Assembly: GCF_029689925.1 (NCBI RefSeq)
Contig: NZ_CP121445.1
Location: 2,597,001-2,661,000, forward strand
Origin: Anaerocolumna sp. AGMB13025
Lineage (GTDB): Bacteria > Bacillota > Clostridia > Lachnospirales > Lachnospiraceae
Length of the DNA stretch: 64,000 nucleotides
Direction: 5' to 3'
Both the position numbers and the translations under genes were made by a program. This document shows, in pieces, positions 17,801-25,171 of this stretch; position 1 is the first letter of the stretch; each line of letters begins with the position of its first letter. The notes under the pieces are model-generated. The model was not told the origin of the DNA. It ran no database searches and saw nothing but the letters and a program-made list of their open reading frames with translations.

Positions 17801-17924
17801 CCGCTAAAGAGGCACTTAGGCGGTAGGTTGAAAAGAAAAACGTTTTTCAACCGAAAAAAGCACAGAGGTGCTTTTTTCACAGAAATTTAAATGCCGTTAA
17901 AGCGGCACTTAGGAGGTAATTATG
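17801..17924 (+). repeat. Imperfect direct repeat flanking the pyrC-pyrF terminator
   Basis: A 30-base segment at 17801-17830 (core TAAAGAGGCACTTAGGCGGT) is repeated at 17894-17924 (core TAAAGCGGCACTTAGGAGGT). The second copy supplies the AGGAGG ribosome site and start region of pyrF. The DNA between the copies holds two hairpins. The first copy looks like a decoy or ancestral pyrF initiation region. Confidence 0.65.
17826..17877 (+). terminator. Tandem hairpins between pyrC and pyrF, the second a terminator
   Basis: GGTTGAAAA (17826-17834) pairs with TTTTCAACC (17844-17852). AAAAAAGCAC (17854-17863) pairs with GTGCTTTTTT (17868-17877), a stem ending in six Ts. The second is a standard intrinsic terminator or attenuator inside the pyr gene block, upstream of pyrF. 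Confidence 0.65.
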
Positions 17925-18848
17925 ATAAATAAATTGATTGAAAAGATTGAACAAAGTAAAGCGCCTATCGTGGTTGGTTTAGATCCCATGTTATCCTATA
18001 TACCAGAGCATGTAAAAGAAAAGGCGTACCAGGAAAAAGGTGAGACCTTAGCCGGTGCGGCAGAAGCTATCTGGCAGTTTAATAAAGCAATAGTGGATGC
18101 TACCTGGGATATAATTCCTGCGGTTAAACCTCAGATAGCAATGTATGAACAGTTTGGTATCGAGGGAATGATTGCCTTTAAGAAAACCGTGGACTATTGT
18201 AAAGAAAAAGATTTAGTTGTGATTGGTGATATCAAAAGAGGTGATATTGGTTCTACCTCAGCTGCCTATGCAACTGCGCATTTAGGTAAAGTAAAAGTAG
18301 GAAATAATTCATTTTATGGGTTTGATGAAGACTTTGCAACGGTTAATCCTTATTTAGGTTCTGATGGTGTGGAGCCTTTTATTGAAGTTTGTAAGGAAGA
18401 GAAGAAAGGTTTGTTTATACTAGTTAAGACCTCCAATCCTTCCAGCGGCGAATTTCAGGATCAATTAATAGAGGGAAAGCCCCTTTATGAATTAGTAGGA
18501 AAGAAAGTAGCCGAATGGGGGGAAACGTGTATGGGCAATCAGTACAGCTATATTGGTGCTGTAGTTGGTGCAACCTATCCGGAGATGGGTAAAATTCTAA
18601 GAGAGATTATGCCAAAAACTTATATCCTGGTACCAGGTTATGGCGCTCAGGGCGGTAAAGGGAAAGATTTGGCTCATTACTTTAATAAAGACGGGTTAGG
18701 GGCTATTGTGAATTCTTCCCGTGGGATTATTGCTGCTTATAAACAAGCAGGATATGAAAAATTCGGACCAACCGCTTATGCAGATGCTTCCAGACAGGCA
18801 GTAATTGATATGAGAGAGGATATTATGGGAGCATTATATAATAAGTAG
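17922..18848 (+). CDS. pyrF: Orotidine 5'-phosphate decarboxylase
   Basis: PyrF decarboxylates OMP to UMP, the last de novo pyrimidine step. The 308-residue length and motif VIGDIKRGDIGST (catalytic DxKxxD) place it in the long bacterial type 2 group. VGLDPMLSYIP at the start and LVPGYGAQGGKGKDL near the end are further landmarks. AGGAGGT sits 5 bases before the ATG. It is downstream of pyrC and a possible attenuator. A strong terminator follows. Confidence 0.93.
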   Translation: MINKLIEKIEQSKAPIVVGLDPMLSYIPEHVKEKAYQEKGETLAGAAEAIWQFNKAIVDATWDIIPAVKPQIAMYEQFGIEGMIAFKKTVDYCKEKDLVVIGDIKRGDIGSTSAAYATAHLGKVKVGNNSFYGFDEDFATVNPYLGSDGVEPFIEVCKEEKKGLFILVKTSNPSSGEFQDQLIEGKPLYELVGKKVAEWGETCMGNQYSYIGAVVGATYPEMGKILREIMPKTYILVPGYGAQGGKGKDLAHYFNKDGLGAIVNSSRGIIAAYKQAGYEKFGPTAYADASRQAVIDMREDIMGALYNK

Positions 18849-18860
18849 AGTCAAAAATAA

Positions 18861-18900
18861 AAAATCCGTGGTGTCATTTGGGAATACCACGGATTTTCTT
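18861..18900. terminator. Intrinsic terminator after pyrF
   Basis: AAAATCCGTGGT (18861-18872) pairs perfectly with ACCACGGATTTT (18886-18897), followed by CTTATTTC. The A-rich left side lets it also serve the convergent minus-strand gene at 19078. The 180 bases up to 19078 hold nothing else recognisable. Confidence 0.8.
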
Positions 18901-19077
18901 ATTTCAATAAATAAAATATCATAATTTGTAACTTTAATCTTAAAATTTGAGATTTTGAGATTGAATCTAAAAAATTGTAAATTTAAGTAATGTTCTATGC
19001 TAAAATAGTCTTGAAAGTGTCTAAGAAATATTGATTGTTATAAAGATTAAATATTGTATTCCAAACCTGAAATTAAT

Positions 19078-20265
19078 CTATTTGGATTTCTTTCGTTCCT
19101 CTATAGCATCATGTAAACTGGTCAAGGCAAGAGTCAAAGTTTCTCTTGGGCAGGCGATATTTATCCGTTGGAACCCAAGTCCTTCCGGACCGAACATAGT
19201 TCCGGCGTCTAGCCATAATTTCGCTTTATTTATGATTAGGTCTTCTAATTCTTCTTCAGAAAGACCTAATTTCTTAAAATCAAGCCATAGAAGATAAGTA
19301 CCCTCTGGTTCGACTAATGTAACCTCAGGAATGTTTTTTTCTATAAATTCCTTTACATATCTTAAATTCTCATAAAGATAATCTTTTAACTCTTTAAGCC
19401 ACTCATCTCCATATTCATAGGCTGTCTGGCAGGCAATTAATCCCATGGTGTTTAACTGACTGTAACCGGATTTTATGATTTCATTTTTAAAGGCAGTTTT
19501 TAATTTGGGATTTCCAATTAATACATTGGATACCTGCAGCCCCGCCAGATTAAAGGTTTTACTGGGAGCAGTGCATGTGATGGTATTATCAAAAAATTCA
19601 GGTTTTAAGTTAGCAAAATTAAGATGTGCATGCCCGGAATAAATAAAGTCAGCATGAATTTCATCGGATACGACTAATACATTATGTTTTAGGCAAATAT
19701 CACCTAAGTGGATTAACTCCTCTTTGGTCCATACTCTTCCTACCGGATTGTGAGGATTACACAATATAAACAACTTAACATTATTCTTTATTATTTTATC
19801 TTCAAAATCATTATAATCGATATGATATTTTCCTTTTTCATAAACCAAAGGATTATTAATTAGTTTTCGCTCATTACTTTCAATGGCTTCGGAAAAAGGA
19901 TAATAAACTGGTCTTTGAATTAAGACAGCTTCGTTTTTTTCAGTGAAGGCACGTATTGCCATAGCGATGGCAAATACGACACCAGGTGTTTTAATAAGCC
20001 ATTTTCGTTCAATTTCCCAGTGATAATGAGAAGAAAACCAGTTACGCAGAACTAAAAAGTAATCCTCTTTAACCTCTGTATAACCAAATATCCCGTGGCG
20101 GCTGGCATTTATCAGCGCTTCTGTAACCTCTGGTACTGTAGGAAAATCCATATCTGCAACCCATAATGGTAATATATCGGCAGCTTTACCTTTTTCTACT
20201 GCAAAATCATACTTTAAGGAGTTTGTATTTTTTCTGTTCACTACTAAATTAAAATCATATGGCAT
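19078..20265 (-). CDS. PatB/MalY-type PLP C-S lyase (cystathionine beta-lyase)
   Basis: This 395-residue fold-type I aminotransferase-like protein has LPLWVADMDFPTVPEV near the N-terminus (a hallmark of PatB/MalY), LFILCNPHNPVGRVW, VVSDEIHADFIY and TCTAPSKTFNLAGLQ with the PLP lysine. PatB enzymes cleave cystathionine to homocysteine. E. coli MalY also acts as a regulator. It lies 26 bases after the cystathionine gamma-synthase-like gene, so the two steps from an activated homoserine to homocysteine are encoded together behind a T-box leader. Confidence 0.85.
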   Translation of the reverse strand: MPYDFNLVVNRKNTNSLKYDFAVEKGKAADILPLWVADMDFPTVPEVTEALINASRHGIFGYTEVKEDYFLVLRNWFSSHYHWEIERKWLIKTPGVVFAIAMAIRAFTEKNEAVLIQRPVYYPFSEAIESNERKLINNPLVYEKGKYHIDYNDFEDKIIKNNVKLFILCNPHNPVGRVWTKEELIHLGDICLKHNVLVVSDEIHADFIYSGHAHLNFANLKPEFFDNTITCTAPSKTFNLAGLQVSNVLIGNPKLKTAFKNEIIKSGYSQLNTMGLIACQTAYEYGDEWLKELKDYLYENLRYVKEFIEKNIPEVTLVEPEGTYLLWLDFKKLGLSEEELEDLIINKAKLWLDAGTMFGPEGLGFQRINIACPRETLTLALTSLHDAIEERKKSK

Positions 20266-20291
20266 TTCTAGTCCTCCAAGATAACATAAGT

Positions 20292-21428
20292 TTATTCGGT
20301 TAAGGCCTGTGCTAAATCGGCTATTAAATCATCTGCGTTTTCAAGACCTACAGATAGACGCAGCAAGCAATCATTAATGCCTCTTGCCAGCCGTTCTTCA
20401 ATAGGAACATCAGCATGGGTCTGAAGCATAGGATAGGTAATTAAGGTTTCCACTCCTCCAAGACTTTCTGCAAATAATATTAATTGAAGCCGTTCCAATA
20501 ACCGGATGGCAGTTGCTTCGCTATCGACTTCAAAAGATATCATAGAGCCAAACCCGGTTGCCTGCTTTGTGGATACTGCATAATCCGGATGGTCAGGCAG
20601 ACCAATATAAAATACTTTATTAATTTTTTCCTGTTTCGTAAGCCAATTTGCTAATTTGATCGCATTTTCCTGCTGACGTTCCATACGAACGGCAAGGGTT
20701 TTTATCCCTCGAATCAATAACCAACTGTCAAAGGGTGAGAGACAGGCTCCGGTTGTTTTATAAATAAAACGTAGTTTTTCAGATAAACCTATATTACCTG
20801 TAACTAAAAATCCTGCCAGGGTATCATTGTGACCGCTTAAATACTTGGTACCGCTGTGCACTACAATATCAGCGCCTAAGGTTAGTGGCAACTGGTAATA
20901 GGGTGTTAGGAAAGTATTATCAACAATGACCAGGATTCCGTTAGCTTTTGCCAATTCACAGACTGCGGCGATATCAGTTACCTGCATCATAGGATTTGTT
21001 GGTGATTCAATATAAATTGCTTTTGTGTCCGGACGGATTAAAGACCTTACAGTTTTTAAGTCTGCTGTATTAGTATAATCAATGTTTATACCATTCTTAC
21101 GGGAGATATGTTCGAATAAACGAACTGTTCCACCATATAAATCACCGGAAGCAATAAGGTGGTCACCTATGGAAAAGAGTTCCATAAGAGCAGTAATTGC
21201 AGCCATACCCGTTGAAAAAGCTAAAGCATCACAACCCTGTTCTAAATTAGCTACCACCTTTTCTACATGTTCCCTGGTGGGGTTTTGGAGACGGGAGTAA
21301 TCATAACCGGTACTTTTTCCAACTCCCAGGTGTGCAAATGTTGCGGATTGATAAATTGGTACACTGACAGCTCCGGTAGAATGAGTATCATTTTTAGCCC
21401 CATGTATACAAAGAGTTGATTTATCCAT
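20292..21428 (-). CDS. Cystathionine gamma-synthase/lyase-family PLP enzyme
   Basis: This 378-residue Cys/Met metabolism PLP enzyme has SVPIYQSATFAHLG, YDYSRLQNPTREHVEKVVA, AFSTGMAAITA, VVHSGTKYLSGHND with the PLP lysine and a closing RLSVGLENADDLIADL. The family includes MetB (cystathionine gamma-synthase), MetC and O-acetylhomoserine sulfhydrylase. The neighbouring PatB-type lyase favours a MetB role, but gamma-lyase activity is possible. The ATG at 21428 follows a leader of about 700 bases with a T-box, a terminator and 53-bp tandem repeats. The immediate upstream bases belong to a repeat also found at 50671-50712. Confidence 0.85.
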   Translation of the reverse strand: MDKSTLCIHGAKNDTHSTGAVSVPIYQSATFAHLGVGKSTGYDYSRLQNPTREHVEKVVANLEQGCDALAFSTGMAAITALMELFSIGDHLIASGDLYGGTVRLFEHISRKNGINIDYTNTADLKTVRSLIRPDTKAIYIESPTNPMMQVTDIAAVCELAKANGILVIVDNTFLTPYYQLPLTLGADIVVHSGTKYLSGHNDTLAGFLVTGNIGLSEKLRFIYKTTGACLSPFDSWLLIRGIKTLAVRMERQQENAIKLANWLTKQEKINKVFYIGLPDHPDYAVSTKQATGFGSMISFEVDSEATAIRLLERLQLILFAESLGGVETLITYPMLQTHADVPIEERLARGINDCLLRLSVGLENADDLIADLAQALTE

Positions 21429-21483
21429 ATCTTATACCCATTGTATATCGCAAATCTCTTGCGATACAGCCACTAATAAAATG
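21426..21483 (-). repeat. Dispersed palindromic repeat, copy A (over the metB-like start)
   Basis: Read on the minus strand it contains TTTTATTAGTGG, then the palindrome TATCGCAAGAGATTTGCGATA, then AATGGGTATAA running into the start codon. Copy B (22176-22220) shares the first part, and copy C (50671-50712) shares the palindrome and the AATGGGTATAA tail, also at a gene start. Confidence 0.6.
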
Positions 21484-21503
21484 TGAAACAAGTTTCACCG
21501 GTT

Positions 21504-21798
21504 GAAAGAATCAAAACGTGGCATCCTTTCAATAAACAAATTTTCTTTCAACCTTTGAAAGAATCAAAACGTGGCATCCTTTCAATAAACAAATTTTCTT
21601 TCAACCTTTGAAAGAATCAAAACGTGGCATCCTTTCAATAAACAAATTTTCTTTCAACCTTTGAAAGAATCAAAACGTGGCATCCTTTCAATAAACAAAT
21701 TTTCTTTCAACCTTTGAAAGAATCAAAACGTGGCATCCTTTCAATAAACAAATTTTCTTTCAACCTTTGAAAGAATCAAAACGTGGCATCCTTTCAAT
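21504..21798. repeat. Tandem repeat, 53-bp unit, five full copies plus a partial sixth
   Basis: Copies begin with GAAAGAATCAAAACGTGGC at 21504, 21557, 21610, 21663, 21716 and 21769, exactly 53 bases apart. The copies look identical with no variable spacers, so this is not a CRISPR. Each unit contains TTGAAAG and CTTTCAA as inverted partners, so the minus-strand transcript would form a row of hairpins. The array lies between the T-box terminator and the metB-like start, inside the expected mRNA leader. Confidence 0.92.
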
Positions 21799-21825
21799 TT
21801 TTTTCAACTTTCTATCTTTTTTATA

Positions 21826-22127
21826 CAAAAAAACTCGCCTTCTTAATTTAAGAAGACGAGTAAAACCCGTGATACCACTTCAATTTATCTGTTCATTACT
21901 GAGACAGACCTCTAAGAGTACGAAATTAGATACCTAATTATACTCCCTTGCTGTAACAGGCAACCCTGTCGAATTCTAAATGCAATACAAACAAAACATA
22001 TTACAATTCAAACCGCCACTCCTGAGCCATATTCAGTCATTTTTCATCTGCTTTTTTCCACCGTCAAAGCTCTCTGTTAGATTCTTAATCACTTACTCTC
22101 TCATTCCTAGTGTTTTACTATGAAATT
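21826..22127 (-). ncRNA. T-box riboswitch leader with terminator
   Basis: The minus strand reads GAAGTGGTATCACGGG (plus coordinates 21866-21881), matching the T-box sequence that binds the uncharged tRNA end. ACTCGTCTTCTT then pairs with AAGAAGGCGAGT and is followed by seven Ts, a terminator at 21826-21861. Upstream parts include AGAGAGC at the 5' side of stem I, GGCTCAGGAGTGG, and CGACAGGG...CCTGTTACAGC of the stem II region. The downstream genes predict a methionine or cysteine specifier. ATG and TGC triplets both occur in the late stem I region and I cannot decide between them without folding. Confidence 0.88.
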
Positions 22128-22133
22128 GATAAA

Positions 22134-22162
22134 AGTATAGCAAAGAAATAACTCAATGTCAA
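22134..22162 (-). promoter_or_regulatory. Strong promoter for the T-box transcript
   Basis: On the minus strand TTGACA (22162-22157), a 17-base spacer and TATACT (22139-22134) sit just upstream of the T-box leader. This is near-consensus sigma-A. Confidence 0.75.
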
Positions 22163-22175
22163 CAGGTTAGTGTAA

Positions 22176-22220
22176 AGTTTTATTAGTGGTAAATCGCAAG
22201 TGAGCTTGCAATATGATATA
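22176..22220 (+). repeat. Dispersed palindromic repeat, copy B
   Basis: TTTTATTAGTGG followed by ATCGCAAGTGAGCTTGCAAT and ATGATAT matches copy A at 21426-21483 on the other strand. It sits upstream of the T-box promoter, so the T-box leader and 53-bp array lie between two inverted copies. Confidence 0.55.
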
Positions 22221-22309
22221 GCTCCAGTGTAGTGTAAGATTCTTAATACTGAAAAACCGGCAACGTGCAGAGGGTATGCAAGGGGTGTAAATATGGATTA
22301 TCGTAGGTG

Positions 22310-24106
22310 TTATACACCAACGGCACGGGTATAAACCTTTAACCAGTCTTTTTCTTCCTGGGTAAGATAAGGTGATATTTTTTTGTATACTTGTTCATGA
22401 TAATCGTTTAGTCTTTTAATCTCTGCAGGAGACATGAAGGAGACCTCCACAGCATCTAAATCAATAGGAGCAAAAGTTATATGTTCAAAGTACATAAACT
22501 GACCATATTCGTTTTTCTCACCCTTATGGCAAACCAGTTCATTTTCCGTACGGATACCATGGCTTCCTTCAATATAAACACCGGGTTCATCGGTTGTTAC
22601 CATACCTTCTTCCAGTACACAGCCGTCATCCCTTTCCGGTACTTTCTTCCAGCGGAAACCATTCGGGGCTTCGTGAACATTAAGCAGATATCCTACACCA
22701 TGACCGGTACCGCATTTATAATCTAAATTCATATCCCATATAGGACCTCTTGCTAGTATATCCAGATTCAGTCCGATACATCCGTGCAGGAATTTGGCAT
22801 CTGCCAGATTTAACATACTTCGCAGCACTGCCGTAAAGTGTTTTTTTAGTTCCTCACTGATTTCCCCAAGAGCCATGGTTCTGGTAATATCTGTGGTTCC
22901 CTCATAATATTGACCGCCGGAATCCACAAGGAGTAATCCTTCCGGTTTTAAGAGTGCATTACTGTCAGGACTGGCGGAGTAGTGCATCATAGCGGCATTC
23001 GCTTTATAGGCACAGATGGTATCAAAACTAAGTTCAATAAAACCTTCCTGTTCTTTTCTTCGTTCCTCCAGGTAATCACTGGCACTGATTTCAGTGATTT
23101 CGATTTTACCGATGTTAGTTTTTAGCCAATACATAAATTTGGTAAAGGCAACGCCATCTTTGATATGGGATTTTCTTAAATTCTCTATTTCCACCGGATT
23201 TTTCATGGCCTTAAATAATACGGTAGGATTGGCGGCATCAATAATTGAAATTTCAGAGTTCAGGTTTTTATAGATTGCATAGTTTACTTTTTTGGAATCC
23301 AAAAGCACGGATACCTGGGGGGAGAGACTGGTAACAAAACTGTAAATGTCCTGATAATCTTTTAATAAAATCGTATTTTCTTCCAGTTTGTTCTTTATAT
23401 CCTGGGATAATTTCGTCTGGTCTAAGAACAGATAAGCTTTCTCCTCTGTAATAACAGCATAGGAGAGTATAACTGGATTATAGGCAATATCATTGCCCCT
23501 GATATTAAACAGCCAGGCGATATCATCTAAGGTAGTGATGATATGAACGGAGGCACCAAGCTTCTTCATTTCTTTTCTTACTTCCTGTAATTTCTCCGCA
23601 GTGGACTTACCGGAATAGATTTCCTCTAATAAAAATGCTGGTTCACCTGGAAGAGAAGGTCTGTCTGTCCAAATGGAATCCACTAAATCTTTATCATACT
23701 TTATGGAGATGTTTTTAACCGCAAGCTTTTCTTTTAATTTCAAACCTAAACCGGCATTCAAAACACGACCGTCAAAGCCTAGAGTACCGTCCTGGGGTAA
23801 GGTTTCCTGCAAAAATTCCTCGAGGGAAGGTACACCTTCTTCGCCCATTTTGAATAAGGTAATTCCGGTATCCGCAAGCTGTCTTGCAGCCTGTAAAAAG
23901 TACCTTCCATCAGTCCAAAGACCTGCCTGGGTTAAGGTAACCACTAAGGTACCTGCAGAACCGGTAAACCCTGACATATATTTTCTGGCTTTAAAATAAT
24001 CACCGACATATTCTGATTCATGAAAATCAGATGTTGGGATAATATAGGCATCCATTTGATTTTCAGCCATCAGCGCCCGTAAGTGCTGTAATCTTTCTTT
24101 AACCAT
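22310..24106 (-). CDS. Aminopeptidase P family (Xaa-Pro aminopeptidase, M24B)
   Basis: This 598-residue cytoplasmic metallopeptidase removes an N-terminal residue preceding proline. It has two creatinase-type N-terminal domains (YIIPTSDFHESEYVGDYF, GLWTDGRYFLQA) and a C-terminal pita-bread domain with LLVDSGGQYYEGTTDITRT (metal Asp pair), CGTGHGVGY (His), VTTDEPGVYIEGSHGIRTEN (Glu) and a FEHITFAP tail. The length matches the long three-domain form of bacteria and eukaryotes. The ATG is preceded by AAGGAGG. It stands alone, with no obvious operon partner. Confidence 0.9.
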   Translation of the reverse strand: MVKERLQHLRALMAENQMDAYIIPTSDFHESEYVGDYFKARKYMSGFTGSAGTLVVTLTQAGLWTDGRYFLQAARQLADTGITLFKMGEEGVPSLEEFLQETLPQDGTLGFDGRVLNAGLGLKLKEKLAVKNISIKYDKDLVDSIWTDRPSLPGEPAFLLEEIYSGKSTAEKLQEVRKEMKKLGASVHIITTLDDIAWLFNIRGNDIAYNPVILSYAVITEEKAYLFLDQTKLSQDIKNKLEENTILLKDYQDIYSFVTSLSPQVSVLLDSKKVNYAIYKNLNSEISIIDAANPTVLFKAMKNPVEIENLRKSHIKDGVAFTKFMYWLKTNIGKIEITEISASDYLEERRKEQEGFIELSFDTICAYKANAAMMHYSASPDSNALLKPEGLLLVDSGGQYYEGTTDITRTMALGEISEELKKHFTAVLRSMLNLADAKFLHGCIGLNLDILARGPIWDMNLDYKCGTGHGVGYLLNVHEAPNGFRWKKVPERDDGCVLEEGMVTTDEPGVYIEGSHGIRTENELVCHKGEKNEYGQFMYFEHITFAPIDLDAVEVSFMSPAEIKRLNDYHEQVYKKISPYLTQEEKDWLKVYTRAVGV

Positions 24107-24310
24107 GTTATCCTCCTTATTATGAACATTCTTCTTCCTATCTATTTTACTCGCAGATTATAATAATTTCAATCAGATAATGAGAAACATCTTAGGGAAA
24201 CAATTGTAATCTGATTCTATCTTTCATCGTGACTGCTTTTTAACATATTCTGATTCTTTCTTTACCTCACAGCGGTTTTGAAAGTGGTGTGACATGACCT
24301 TTGGTTCGAA

Positions 24311-24350
24311 TAAAAAGCGACATAAATGCAAAAAACGGCAGTTATGTCGC
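24311..24350 (-). terminator. Terminator downstream of the cyclophilin gene
   Basis: On the minus strand GCGACATAA pairs with TTATGTCGC and is followed by TTTTTATT. The plus-strand side lacks a T-run, so it is directional. The remaining parts of 24107-24393 show no gene. Confidence 0.65.
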
Positions 24351-24393
24351 AAATCTATAATCCCTGACTATAATTATCTATTATATGATATAT

Positions 24394-24918
24394 TTAAATT
24401 TTTTCCGGTTCGTCGTAGGTTTCGCCGAATACTTCTACCGTTACGGATTTCATAACCTGAGGATCCAACGGACGATCGGAATAATCTGTTTTTGTATCTG
24501 CAATTTTGTTAACAACCTCAAGGCCTTCTATTACTTTACCGAAGCCAGCGTAAGAACCATCCAAATGAGGAGAATCTTTATGCATAATAAAAAACTGTGA
24601 ACCTGCAGAATCCGGCATCTGTGATCTTGCCATTGATATAACACCTGCAGTATGTTTTAGGTTGTTTTCAAAGTGATTGTAGGAAAATTCACCTTTAATT
24701 GAGTAACCAGGTCCTCCCATACCAGTTCCCTCAGGATCCCCTCCCTGAATCATAAATCCACGTATAACCCTGTGAAAAATAATACCATCATAAAACTTTT
24801 TCTGTACTAATGAAATGAAATTCTTAACAGTATTTGGGGCAATGTCTGGGTAAAGCTCGAGTTTAATCACATCGCCATTTTCCATTTCGATTGTTACTAT
24901 AGGATTTTTCTCTGCCAT
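24394..24918 (-). CDS. Cyclophilin-type peptidyl-prolyl cis-trans isomerase
   Basis: This 174-residue cyclophilin catalyses proline isomerisation during folding. FHRVIRGFMIQGGDPEGTGMGGPG, ISMARSQMPDSAGSQFFI and LDGSYAGFGKVIEGLEVV carry the active-site Arg, Phe and Gln residues. The open frame reaches a TTG at 24942, but GAAAGGA is correctly placed for the ATG at 24918, giving MAEKNPIVTIEM. No signal peptide is seen, so it is cytoplasmic. A TATAAT-like box lies at 24959-24964 on the same strand. Confidence 0.92.
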   Translation of the reverse strand: MAEKNPIVTIEMENGDVIKLELYPDIAPNTVKNFISLVQKKFYDGIIFHRVIRGFMIQGGDPEGTGMGGPGYSIKGEFSYNHFENNLKHTAGVISMARSQMPDSAGSQFFIMHKDSPHLDGSYAGFGKVIEGLEVVNKIADTKTDYSDRPLDPQVMKSVTVEVFGETYDEPEKI

Positions 24919-25171
24919 TTTTTTTATCCTTTCTAAAGTCAAATGTTTACATTGGACAATTATAACATATATTATGTTGAGTGTCTAATTAAATTATTAA
25001 ATATTGTATTTGTAATTTACTTACTATTTACGTGTATTTAACGAAGAGGACTTGTAATATTACAAAAGCAAATCTGGGACAGGCTGCTTTTTATGAATAG
25101 TTCGGTTATATTTTAATACGCCGTGGCATACTAAAGGAGTTGAAATCAATATAAAAGGAGTGATAAGTACA

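Noticed and set aside
21504-21798. Possible CRISPR array
   Set aside because: The period is a constant 53 bases with the whole unit conserved. There are no variable spacers and no cas genes nearby.
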